Positions 14,182 through 25,594 of a DNA stretch of 64,000 nt are shown here, piece by piece. How positions within the stretch are numbered: the stretch's first letter is position 1; each line of letters starts with the position of its first letter. Source of the stretch: Myoxocephalus aenaeus (taxonomy: Eukaryota; Chordata; Actinopteri; Perciformes; Cottidae); assembly GCA_038501785.1 (NCBI GenBank), contig JBAMJR010000139.1, positions 254,501-318,500 of the forward strand, written 5' to 3'. The translations under genes and the position numbers were made by a program. The notes beneath the pieces were generated by a model. It saw only the letters and a program-made list of their open reading frames with translations. It was not told where the DNA came from and ran no database searches.

Positions 14182-16128
14182 ACTACCGACGTCCCGTAAC
14201 ACAGTCGTCTACCGACGTCCCGTAACACAGTCTTCTACCGACGTCCCGTAACACAGTCGTCTACCGACGTCCCGTAACACAGTCGTCTACCGACGTCCCG
14301 TAACACAGTCGTCTACCGACGTCACGTAACACAGTCGTCTACCGACGTCACGTAACACAGTCGTCTACCGACGTCACGTAACACAGTCGTCTACCGACGT
14401 CCCGTAACACAGTCGTCTACCGACGTCCCGTAACACAGTCGTCTACCGACGTCACGTAACACAGTCGTCTACCGACGTCACGTAACACAGTCGTCTACCG
14501 ACGTCCCGTAACACAGTCGTCTACCGACGTCCCGTAACACAGTCGTCTACCGACGTCACGTAACACAGTCGTCTACCGACGTCACGTAACACAGTCGTCT
14601 ACCGACGTCACGTAACACAGTCGTCTACCGACGTCCCGTAACACAGTCGTCTACCGACGTCCCGTAACACAGTCGTCTACCGACGTCACGTAACACAGTC
14701 GTCTACCGACGTCCCGTAACACAGTCGTCTACCGACGTCCCGTAACACAGTCGTCTACCGACGTCCCGTAACACAGTCGTCTACCGACGTCCCGTAACAC
14801 AGTCGTCTACCGACGTCCCGTAACACAGTCGTCTACCGACGTCCCGTAACACAGTCGTCTACCGACGTCCCGTAACACAGTCGTCTACCGACGTCCCGTA
14901 ACACAGTCATCTACCGACGTCCCGTAACACAGTCATCTACTGACGTCCCGTAACACAGTCATCTACTGACGTCCCGTAACACAGTCATCTACTGACGTCC
15001 CGTAACACAGTCATCTACTGACGTCCTGTAACACAGTCATCTACTGACGTCCTGTAACACAGTCATCTACTGACGTCCTGTAACACAGTCATCTACTGAC
15101 GTCCTGTAACACAGTCATCTACTGACGTCCCGTAACACAGTCATCTACTGACGTCCTGTAACACAGTCATCTACTGACGTCCTGTAACACAGTCATCTAC
15201 TGACGTCCTGTAACACAGTCATCTACTGACGTCCTGTAACACAGTCATCTACTGACGTCCTGTAACACAGTCATCTACCGACGTCCCGTAACACAGTCAT
15301 CTACCGACGTCCCGTAACACAGTCATCTACTGACGTCCCGTAACACAGTCATCTACCGACGTCCCGTAACACAGTCATCTACCGACGTCCCGTAACACAG
15401 TCATCTACCGACGTCCTGTAACAGTCATCTACCGACGTCCCGTAACACAGTCATCTACTGACGTCCCGTAACACAGTCATCTACTGACGTCCCGTAACAC
15501 AGTCATCTACTGACGTCCCGTAACAGTCATCTACCGACGTCCCGTAACAGTCATCTACTGACGTCCCGTAACACAGTCATCTACTGACGTCCCGTAACAG
15601 TCATCTACTGACGTCCCGTAACACAGTCATCTACCGACGTCCCGTAACAGTCATCTACTGACGTCCCGTAACACAGTCATCTACCGACGTCCCGTAACAG
15701 TCATCTACTGACGTCCTGTAACACAGTCATCTACTGACGTCCTGTAACACAGTCATCTACTGACGTCCCGTAACAGTCATCTACTGACGTCCTGTAACAG
15801 TCATCTACTGACGTCCTGTAACACAGTCATCTACTGACGTCCTGTAACACAGTCATCTACTGACGTCCCGTAACACAGTCATCTACTGACGTCCTGTAAC
15901 ACAGTCATCTACTGACGTCCTGTAACAGTCATCTACTGACGTCCCGTAACAGTCATCTACTGACGTCCTGTAACAGTCATCTACTGACGTCCTGTAACAC
16001 AGTCATCTACTGACGTCCTGTAACACAGTCATCTACTGACGTCCTGTAACACAGTCATCTACTGACGTCCTGTAACACAGTCATCTACTGACGTCCTGTA
16101 ACAGTCATCTACTGACGTCCTGTAACAC
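14182..16128. repeat. 26-bp minisatellite with CpG-rich and CpG-poor ends
   Basis: The unit is CTACCGACGTCCCGTAACAC followed by AGTCGT. A GTCACG variant is common on the left. A 24-bp form lacking one CA (GTAACAGTCAT) is scattered through the right half. Left units hold four CpGs; most right units keep only the one in GACGTC. The right-hand TGACGTC core is one base from a full CRE palindrome. There are roughly 75 copies and no spacers, so it is not a CRISPR array. Confidence 0.97.
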
Positions 16129-16373
16129 AGTTATCAGACTGTTTATGTTGTTCGTGATCAAATAAAATGTTTCTTCTGGTACTGTTCATAAAAATAAAAC
16201 AGATGGACATACTGTTGTTAACTTGCTGTTGCTCCAGAGGGCCTGCTATATTGTTTAATTAATCGCAGTTAATCACAGAAAAACCATGTGACTAATCAGT
16301 TAAGTTTGTTCAACTTTGCCCAGCCCTAATATATATAGATAACAATTAAACATTTAAACTATTAAACACTCAC

Positions 16374-16748
16374 AGCGCTGTCAAACTCGATGCTGGTGAT
16401 TCCAGCGTTGCTGCCGGTCAGAGCGCCTTTAGGCTCACAGCGACCTGAACCCAGGGAGATAAAGTCAGGATTAAAGCAGGTTAACTTCAGCCTGAGATCA
16501 GAAACAAGGACATTAACAAAGAGTGATTATGATTCAGAGTTCACCTCACTGGTAGTTTCCTGAATCAGATTCAGTAGAACACACATTAACCTGAGGGAAC
16601 CAGGTGTCCCTGAAACCTGCAGACCGGCTGAAGAGGACTCACCTGCGACGACCTCCCACAGCTTCACCCTGCGGTCCATCCCTCCTGTTGCTAGGAGACG
16701 AGATCCAGGGCTGAACCTCACTGCGTTCACCTCGCCGTCGTGTGCTTC
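16374..16748 (-). CDS. atg16l1: atg16l1 coding exons 11-12: start of the WD40 propeller
   Basis: Exon 16643-16748 encodes residues about 303-337 (EAHDGEVNAVRFSPG ... DRRVKLWEV), a complete first WD40 blade with its terminal LW dipeptide. Exon 16374-16444 encodes about 338-361 (GRCEPKGALTGSNAGITS ...) and ends in phase 0 at a GTGAGT donor. A CA-repeat of about 40 bp (16761-16803) lies just upstream of the first of these exons, next to its acceptor. No further WD40 exon can be seen from 16373 down to base 1. Confidence 0.96.
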
Positions 16749-16757
16749 CTGAACACG

Positions 16758-16806
<49 letters not shown>

Positions 16807-19800
16807 AGCCATAGATCATAATATATAAAGCAGTAAAAACACCCGTTTCTCTTTTTGTTTTGGTCTCAGCTTGAAAACTTGAGATCAGGCCCCGCCTCCC
16901 CGCAGCCTCACGCTCCATGCTGATTGGTTCTGTTGGATGTCAGTCATCACACTGAGCCTGTAGGGTCTCTGTACAGACTCACACTGTGATGTCACATCCT
17001 GTTTGTCTGTCAGCAGCTCCTGGGACCAGCACTGCAGCACTAGAGCATGCTGGGAGCACAGACCAGGGGCTGCTGGGAGCCGGAGGGCAACAGGAGAGGA
17101 TTGTGGGTAATCAGACCTTTTACTGCTCATCACTGACCAATGAGGATTTAATTTATCTGATGGCAAACGCTACACAACTCACTGCAATGAGCATCAAGTC
17201 ATGTGGTATTTCCCAGCATTTTAAACTGGTCTCCCAGTCCAACATTGTGTGTGGCACCACTGGTTACTTACAAACACGTGCAGCGCTGTTGAAGGGACTC
17301 GCACCTCTGCACACACTCCAGAAGGGGCTTCGGTGTTTTCAGGTGAAGAGCTGAAAGAGTTGGCAGGTCGACGCTTGCTGAGGAAGAGGAGCACAGTCAC
17401 AAACCAGTCTATTAGGATGACAACCCCAGTCCCACCAACCCCAGTCCTAGTACTACCAGTCCCACCAACCAACCCCAGTCATAGTACTACCAGTCCCAGT
17501 CCCACCAACCCGCCCAAGACCCAATCCTACGAGTCCCAATCCCACCAACCCACCAAAACCCAATCCTACGAGTCCCAATCCCACCAACCCGCCCAAGACC
17601 CAATCCTACCAGTCCCACCAACTAGCCCAAGTTCCAAATCCTACCAGCCCCAGTCCCACCAACTAGCCCAAGTTCCAAATCCTACCAGCCCCAGTCCCAC
17701 CAACCAGCCCAAGACCCAATCCTACCAACCAGCCCAAGACCCAATCCTACCAACCAGCCCCACCAACCAGCCCAAGACCCAATCCTACCAACCAGCCCAA
17801 GACCCAATCCTACCAACCAGCCCAAGACCCAATCCTACCAACCAGCCCAAGACCCAATCCTACCAACCAGCCCAAGACCCAATCCTACCAACCAGCCCAA
17901 GACCCAATCCTACCAACCAGCCCAAGACCCAATCCTACCAACCAGCCCAAGACCCAATCCTACCAACCAGCCCCACCAACCAGCCCAAGACCCAATCCTA
18001 CCAACCAGCCCAAGACCCAATCCTACCAGCCCCACCAACCAGCCCAAGACCCAATCCTACCAGCCCCACCAACCAGCCCAAGACCCAATCCTACCAGCCC
18101 CACCAACCAGCCCAAGACCCAGTCCCACCAGCCCCACCAACCAGCCCAAGACCCAGTCCCACCAGCCCCACCAACCAGCCCCAAGACCCAGTCCCACCAG
18201 CCCCACCAACCAGCCCCAAGACCCAGTCCCACCAGCCCCACCAACCAGCCCCAAGACCCAGTCCCACCAACCAGCCCCAAGACCCAGTCCCACCAACCAG
18301 CCCCAAGACCCAGTCCCACCAACCAGCCCTAGCCAAAACAACACTAGCCCAAACCCAGCCCTACTCCTACTAACACTAGTCCCAGTCCCACAACCCTAGC
18401 TCTGCCAACCCAAGTCCTACAAGCCCCAGTTCAACTTGGGGCAACTGTGGCTCAGTGGTGAGCAGGGTCGTCCTTTAATCAGAGGATCGGCGGTTCGATC
18501 CCCAAAATCCCATGTCGATGTGTCCTTGGGCAAGACAATTAACCCTAAATTGCTCCGGTAGCTGTTCTACGGTGTATGAATGTTAGCTAGTCCTGAAGGG
18601 CAGGTGGAACCTTAGCCCCTCCTATCAGTGTGTGAATGGGTGAATGATAACAAGAAGTGTGAAAGTACTTTGAGGTCGGAAGACGAGAAAAACACTATAC
18701 AAGTACTGGTCCAACCAGGCAGGTATGGACACCTGAGGTTATAAGTGGAGCCGATAGTTTTAAGTGATTCATAATTCTTTGTGGATTGATGTGCAAAACA
18801 GTCTGTTTTTGGTTGAACTATAGACGTTCAGTCCACTCTAAAGACGGGTCTTAACAAAGCCCCACTTAGGAGTTAGGACCAGGTTTAGTCAAGCTGGTCT
18901 GCTCAGTCTTCAGTCGGATCCTGAGGGTCGTTTAGTCTCAGAGGACAGAACCAGTGAGGAAACCTTTGATTGAATCAGTCACAGTAATGTGAGGAGGGGA
19001 ACTGGTTCTATTCACCAGAGAGACATGTGATTAGAGCTGAATACTATGCATCATCATCATCCAGACTGAAGGTTGAATGTGAATTAGAGGGACTTTAAAC
19101 AATCAAAGAAACAACCTATCAGCAGCTGTAGATCTATTTATTTAACAAACAGATCTGCTGCTGGCTGGTCTGATAAATGAAGACGGATGGTGAGGATCAA
19201 CAGTCTATAACTGATTATTGATTTAGTATTGAGATAATTGAATAATCACGTCACCACACTGTGTTCACACTGACAGCCCAACGACCAACAGCCAATCACA
19301 AGACGCTTCCTCTGAAACCGGTGATATGAACTTAGTGGGTACGATGTTATTGATTGATAAACGATCAAAACAAACCAGACTAAGGCAGATGCTGCCATCG
19401 AGGAAAAGAATAATATGTACGAATAAATAGAGTATTTTATTTTAAAATCCAGCTGTCAATCAAAGAGCTGACAGTGTGAACAGGTGAACACACCCAGTCC
19501 TTCACCTGGAGAGTGGGGGGACGAGTCCAGGCTGGACACACTCAGACACGCTGGAGACAGACAGACAGACAGACAGGTGGTCAATCACAACAGACAGTCC
19601 AGACCCAGAGACCTGCAGAGACCGGAACCCAAGATCTAACAGCTACATACCCAAATATGGTGGAGATGGAGTCCAGCAGACCACCAGGAGGAGGCTGGGA
19701 GATGTTCTTACTGCAGAAACAATGAAACTAAGATCAGAAAGAGTCAACACCACGTCTTCTAACGTCTCTGTGTGTTTGACCAACACCACGTCCTCCAACG

Positions 19801-21621
19801 TCTAACGTCTTGTTGTGTTTGACCAACACCACGTCTTCTAATGTCTCTGTGTGTTTGACCAACACCACGTCCTCCAACGTCTTCTAACGTCTTGTTGTGT
19901 TTGACCAACACCACGTCTTCTAACGTCTAACGTCTTGTTGTGTTTGACCAACACCACGTCTTCTAACGTCTCTGTGTGTTTGACCAACACCACGTCCTCC
20001 AACGTCTTCTAACGTCTTGTTGTGTTTGACCAACACCACGTCCTCCAACGTCTTCTAACGTCTTGTTGTGTTTGACCAACACCACGTCCTCCAACGTCTA
20101 ACGTCTTGTTGTGTTTGACCAACACCACGTCTTCTAATGTCTAACGTCTTGTTGTGTTTGACCAACACCACGTCTTCTAACGTCTCTGTGTGTTTGACCA
20201 ACACCACGTCCTCCAACGTCTAACGTCTTGTTGTGTTTGACCAACACCACGTCTTCTAACGTCTGTGTGTTTGACCAACACCACGTCCTCCAACGTCTTC
20301 TAACGTCTTGTTGTGTTTGACCAACACCACGTCTTCTAACGTCTCTTTGTGTTTGACCAACACCACGTCTTCTAACGTCTCTTTGTGTTTGACCAACACC
20401 ACGTCCTCCAACGTCTCTTTGTGTTTGACCAACACGTCTTCTAATGTCATTGTGTTTGGGCCTGAACCCAACACCTGCTGCTGCACCAGAGGATGCAGGA
20501 ACGTTTCACAGCAACAGTTGAGTGTCTCCCAGTCCAGCCCATCAGTTCATACTGGTCTCACCTGGGGGTTCTGCTGAGCGGCGTCTTCGGGGAGGTCTCT
20601 CCGCCCCCCTTCCCCCCGTCCTCCGCCAGAACCTCAATGTCGTCGTCCCTGAGGACCAACAGAGTCAGTTGGGACACGACGCAGCGTTATTTCTGTAAAG
20701 CAGATCAAAGAGTACTGACGGCTCGATGGGCAGCGGCTCTTTGGCTGCGTCGGCCAGTTCCTTCTGCAGTTTGGCCTGTCTGCGCCTGAAACACCAAGCA
20801 GAGGATCAACCAGACCATGAGGAGGATCAACCAGACCATGAGGAGGATCAACCAGACCATGAGGAGGATCAACCAGACCATGAGGAGGATCAACCAGACC
20901 ATGAGGAGGATCAACCAGACCATGAGGAGGATCAACCAGACCATGAGGAGGATCAACCAGACCATGAGGAGGATCAACCAGACCATGAGGAGGATCACCA
21001 GCTCACCTGCTGTCCTTCTCGTTCTCCGCGTTCAGCTTGTTGGCCTCCTGAGCTTTCTCGGCCATCCAGCGGGACACCAGCTCCTGGTTGTCCTCGGTGG
21101 TCTTCCTCAGCTTCTCCTCCAGAGCGGAGAAGGTGATCTGCAGGGCGTCGTACTCGTCCTTCAGGGTCTGGTTGGCCCGCTCCAGGTCCTGCAGGCCACA
21201 GGAAGTCACATCAGTGAGGGTCCCTTTGATGTGGAAACACTTCAGTGTCTCTTCACTTTAACAGGAACCAATCACAGACGTTCACAGAGAAATCAAAAGG
21301 TCTCAGCTTGAAAACTTGAGATCAGGTCCCGCCTCCCCCGCAGTCTCACGCTCCATGCCGATTGGTTCTGTTGGATGTCAGTCATCACACTGAGCCTGTA
21401 GGGTCTCTGTACAGACTCACACTGTGATGTCACATCCTGTTTGTCTGTCAGCAGCTCCTGGGACCAGCACTGCAGCACTAGAGCATGCTGGGAGCACAGA
21501 CCAGGGGCTGCTGGGAGCCAGAGGGCAGCAGGAGAGGATTGTGGGTAATCAGACCTTTTACTGCTCATCACTGACCTTCATCACGTCTCTGAAGTCTCAT
21601 ATGTTTACCTGCAGGAAGCTC

Positions 21622-21680
<59 letters not shown>

Positions 21681-21699
21681 GTGTACCTGCAGGAAGCTC

Positions 21700-21762
<63 letters not shown>

Positions 21763-22226
21763 CTGCAGGAAGCTCCTCAGCTCCCGGCCGTCTCCCTCCA
21801 GGCCGCTGATCTGCTGCTGGTACTCCTCCATCCTGCACACAGGGACACGCGTGTAGGTGAGCGAGTGAGAGAGAGAGAGAGAGAGCGAGCGAGAGAGCGA
21901 GTGAGCGAGTGAGCGAGCGTCCTCACCTGGCCTCGTTGCTCTGGATCTCCTTGTCCTTCAGGTGGATCTGGGCGTTCAGGTCGATGACGTTCTGAGCGAG
22001 CTGAGGACAAACACAGGAGTAACGGAGATGAATGAACAAGGGGCGGCCATCTTGATTGATAATGGATGCTGGTGACATCACTTCCTGTGGGAGACGACCC
22101 ACCTCTCCTCGCTTCTTGTGCAGCTCCGTCAGCTCCTCCTGGTGTTTGATTCTCATCTGAGACATCTCCTGCTGCAGGCCGCCGTCTGTCCCCGAGCTGG
22201 GGGGAGGGGGGACACGTCACACGGGA

Positions 22227-22264
<38 letters not shown>

Positions 22265-22878
22265 CACAGGGACTCACCCGGCCTCGTGCCTCTGGACTTC
22301 ATACTTGTCCGTCTGGTAGCGCTCTGACAGAACCGTCTGCAGGTCTGACTTCTCCAGCAGACGATTATCTACACAGAGAGAGAGACGGGTCATGAACCTG
22401 TCTGTCTGTCCACACTGAGACAGGAGGACAGGAGGACAGACAGACAGACAGACAGACAGACAGGAGGACAGACAGACAGACAGGAGGACAGACAGACAGG
22501 AGGACAGACAGACAGACAGGAGGACAGACAGACAGGAGGACAGACAGACAGACAGGAGGACAGACAGACAGGAGGACAGACAGGAGGACAGACAGGAGGA
22601 CAGGAGGACAGACAGACAGACAGGAGGACAGACAGACAGGAGGACAGACAGACAGACAGGAGGACAGACAGACAGGAGGACAGACAGACAGGAGGACAGA
22701 CAGACAGGAGGACAGACAGGAGGACAGACAGACAGGAGGACAGACAGACAGACAGACAGGAGGACAGACAGACAGGAGGACAGACAGACAGACAGACAGA
22801 CAGGAGGACAGACAGACAGACAGACAGGAGGACAGACAGACAGACAGACAGGAGGACAGACAGACAGACAGACAGGAG

Positions 22879-22914
<36 letters not shown>

Positions 22915-23042
22915 GGAGGACAGACAGACAGACAGACAGACAGACAGGAGGACAGACAGGAGGACAGACAGACAGACAGGAGGACAGACAGACAGACAGG
23001 AGGACAGACAGACAGACAGACAGACAGGAGGACAGACAGGAG

Positions 23043-23078
<36 letters not shown>

Positions 23079-23246
23079 GGAGGACAGACAGACAGACAGA
23101 CAGACAGGAGGACAGACAGGAGGACAGACAGACAGACAGGAGGACAGACAGACAGACAGACAGACAGGAGGACAGACAGACAGGAGGACAGACAGACAGA
23201 CAGACAGACAGACAGGAGGACAGACAGACAGACAGACAGACAGGAG

Positions 23247-23278
<32 letters not shown>

Positions 23279-23658
23279 GGAGGACAGACAGACAGACAGA
23301 CAGACAGACAGGAGGACAGACAGACAGACAGACAGACAGGAGGACAGACAGACAGACAGACAGACAGGAGGACAGACAGGAGGACAGACAGACAGACAGG
23401 AGGACAGACAGACAGACAGACAGACAGACAGGAGGACAGACAGACAGGAGGACAGACAGACAGACAGGAGGACAGACAGACAGACAGACAGGAGGACAGA
23501 CAGACAGACAGGAGGACAGACAGACAGACAGACAGGAGGACAGACAGACAGACAGGAGGACAGACAGACAGGAGGACAGACAGACAGACAGACAGACAGA
23601 CAGGAGGACAGACAGGAGGACAGACAGACAGACAGACAGACAGGAGGACAGACAGGAG

Positions 23659-23694
<36 letters not shown>

Positions 23695-23882
23695 GGAGGA
23701 CAGACAGACAGACAGACAGACAGGAGGACAGACAGGAGGACAGACAGACAGACAGGAGGACAGACAGACAGACAGACAGACAGGAGGACAGACAGACAGG
23801 AGGACAGACAGACAGACAGGAGGACAGACAGACAGACAGACAGACAGACAGGAGGACAGACAGACAGACAGACAGACAGGAG

Positions 23883-23914
<32 letters not shown>

Positions 23915-24622
23915 GGAGGACAGACAGACAGACAGACAGACAGACAGGAGGACAGACAGACAGACAGACAGACAGGAGGACAGACAGACAGACAGACAGA
24001 CAGGAGGACAGACAGGAGGACAGACAGACAGACAGGAGGACAGACAGACAGACAGACAGACAGACAGGAGGACAGACAGACAGGAGGACAGACAGACAGA
24101 CAGGAGGACAGACAGACAGACAGACAGGAGGACAGACAGACAGACAGGAGGACAGACAGACAGACAGACAGGAGGACAGACAGACAGACAGGAGGACAGA
24201 CAGACAGGAGGACAGACAGACAGACAGACAGACAGACAGGAGGACAGACAGGAGGACAGACAGACAGACAGGAGGACAGACAGGAGGACAGACAGACAGA
24301 CAGGAGGACAGACAGACAGGAGGACAGACAGACAGACAGGAGGACAGACAGACAGACAGGAGGACAGACAGACAGGAGGACAGACAGACAGGAAGACAGA
24401 CAGACAGACAGACAGACAGACAGGAGGACAGACAGACAGACAGGAGGACAGACAGACAGACGGACAGACAGACAGGAGGACAGACAGACAGACAGGAGGA
24501 CAGACAGACAGGAGGACAGACAGACAGACAGGAGGACAGACAGGAGGACAGACAGACAGACAGGAGGACAGACAGACAGACAGGAGGACAGACAGACAGG
24601 AGGACAGACAGACAGACAGGAG

Positions 24623-24658
<36 letters not shown>

Positions 24659-24738
24659 GGAGGACAGACAGACAGGAGGACAGACAGACAGACAGACAGA
24701 CAGGAGGACAGACAGACAGACAGGAGGACAGACAGGAG

Positions 24739-24770
<32 letters not shown>

Positions 24771-24774
24771 GGAG

Positions 24775-24806
<32 letters not shown>

Positions 24807-24810
24807 GGAG

Positions 24811-24842
<32 letters not shown>

Positions 24843-25211
24843 GGAGGACAGACAGACAGACAGACAGACAGGAGGACAGACAGACAGACAGACAGACAGA
24901 CAGGAGGACAGACAGACAGGAGGACAGACAGACAGACAGGAGGACAGACAGACAGACAGGAGGACAGACAGACAGACAGGAGGACAGACAGACAGACAGA
25001 CAGGAGGACAGACAGACAGACAGGAGGACAGACAGACAGGAGGACAGACAGACAGACAGGAGGACAGACAGACAGGAGGACAGACAGACAGGAAGACAGA
25101 CAGACAGACAGACAGACAGACAGGAGGACAGACAGACAGACAGGAGGACAGACAGACAGACAGACAGACAGGAGGACAGACAGACAGACAGACAGACAGG
25201 AGGACAGACAG

Positions 25212-25245
<34 letters not shown>

Positions 25246-25562
25246 AGGAGGACAGACAGACAGACAGGAGGACAGACAGACAGACAGACAGACAGGAGGA
25301 CAGACAGACAGACAGACAGACAGGAGGACAGACAGACAGACAGGAGGACAGACAGACAGGAGGACAGACAGACAGACAGGAGGACAGACAGGAGGACAGA
25401 CAGACAGACAGGAGGACAGACAGACAGGAGGACAGACAGACAGACAGACAGGAGGACAGACAGACAGACAGACAGACAGACAGGAGGACAGACAGACAGG
25501 AGGACAGACAGACAGACAGACAGACAGGAGGACAGACAGACAGACAGGAGGACAGACAGGAG

Positions 25563-25594
<32 letters not shown>

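Noticed and set aside
9432..14228. Two minus-strand open frames of about 1,600 codons (SPQGSYLLAVIYIII and NNNISSGLLPAGCYLY repeats)
   Set aside because: They arise because every minisatellite unit is a multiple of 3 bp without a stop. There is no start context, domain or codon-level conservation, and two frames are open at once.
14182..16128. CRISPR-like appearance of a regular 26-bp repeat
   Set aside because: There are no spacers; units are directly contiguous, and the genome is a vertebrate.
16986..17354. 122-codon plus-strand frame, repeated in part at 21424
   Set aside because: It lies in the 277-bp interspersed repeat and runs antisense across an atg16l1 exon.
17249..18373. 374-codon Pro/Gln/Thr-rich frame on the plus strand
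   Set aside because: It overlaps a proven atg16l1 exon on the opposite strand and consists of the 25-bp intronic minisatellite.
18438..18520. A possible tRNA gene
   Set aside because: A and B boxes are present but the folding arms do not pair convincingly and a V-SINE body and tail follow.
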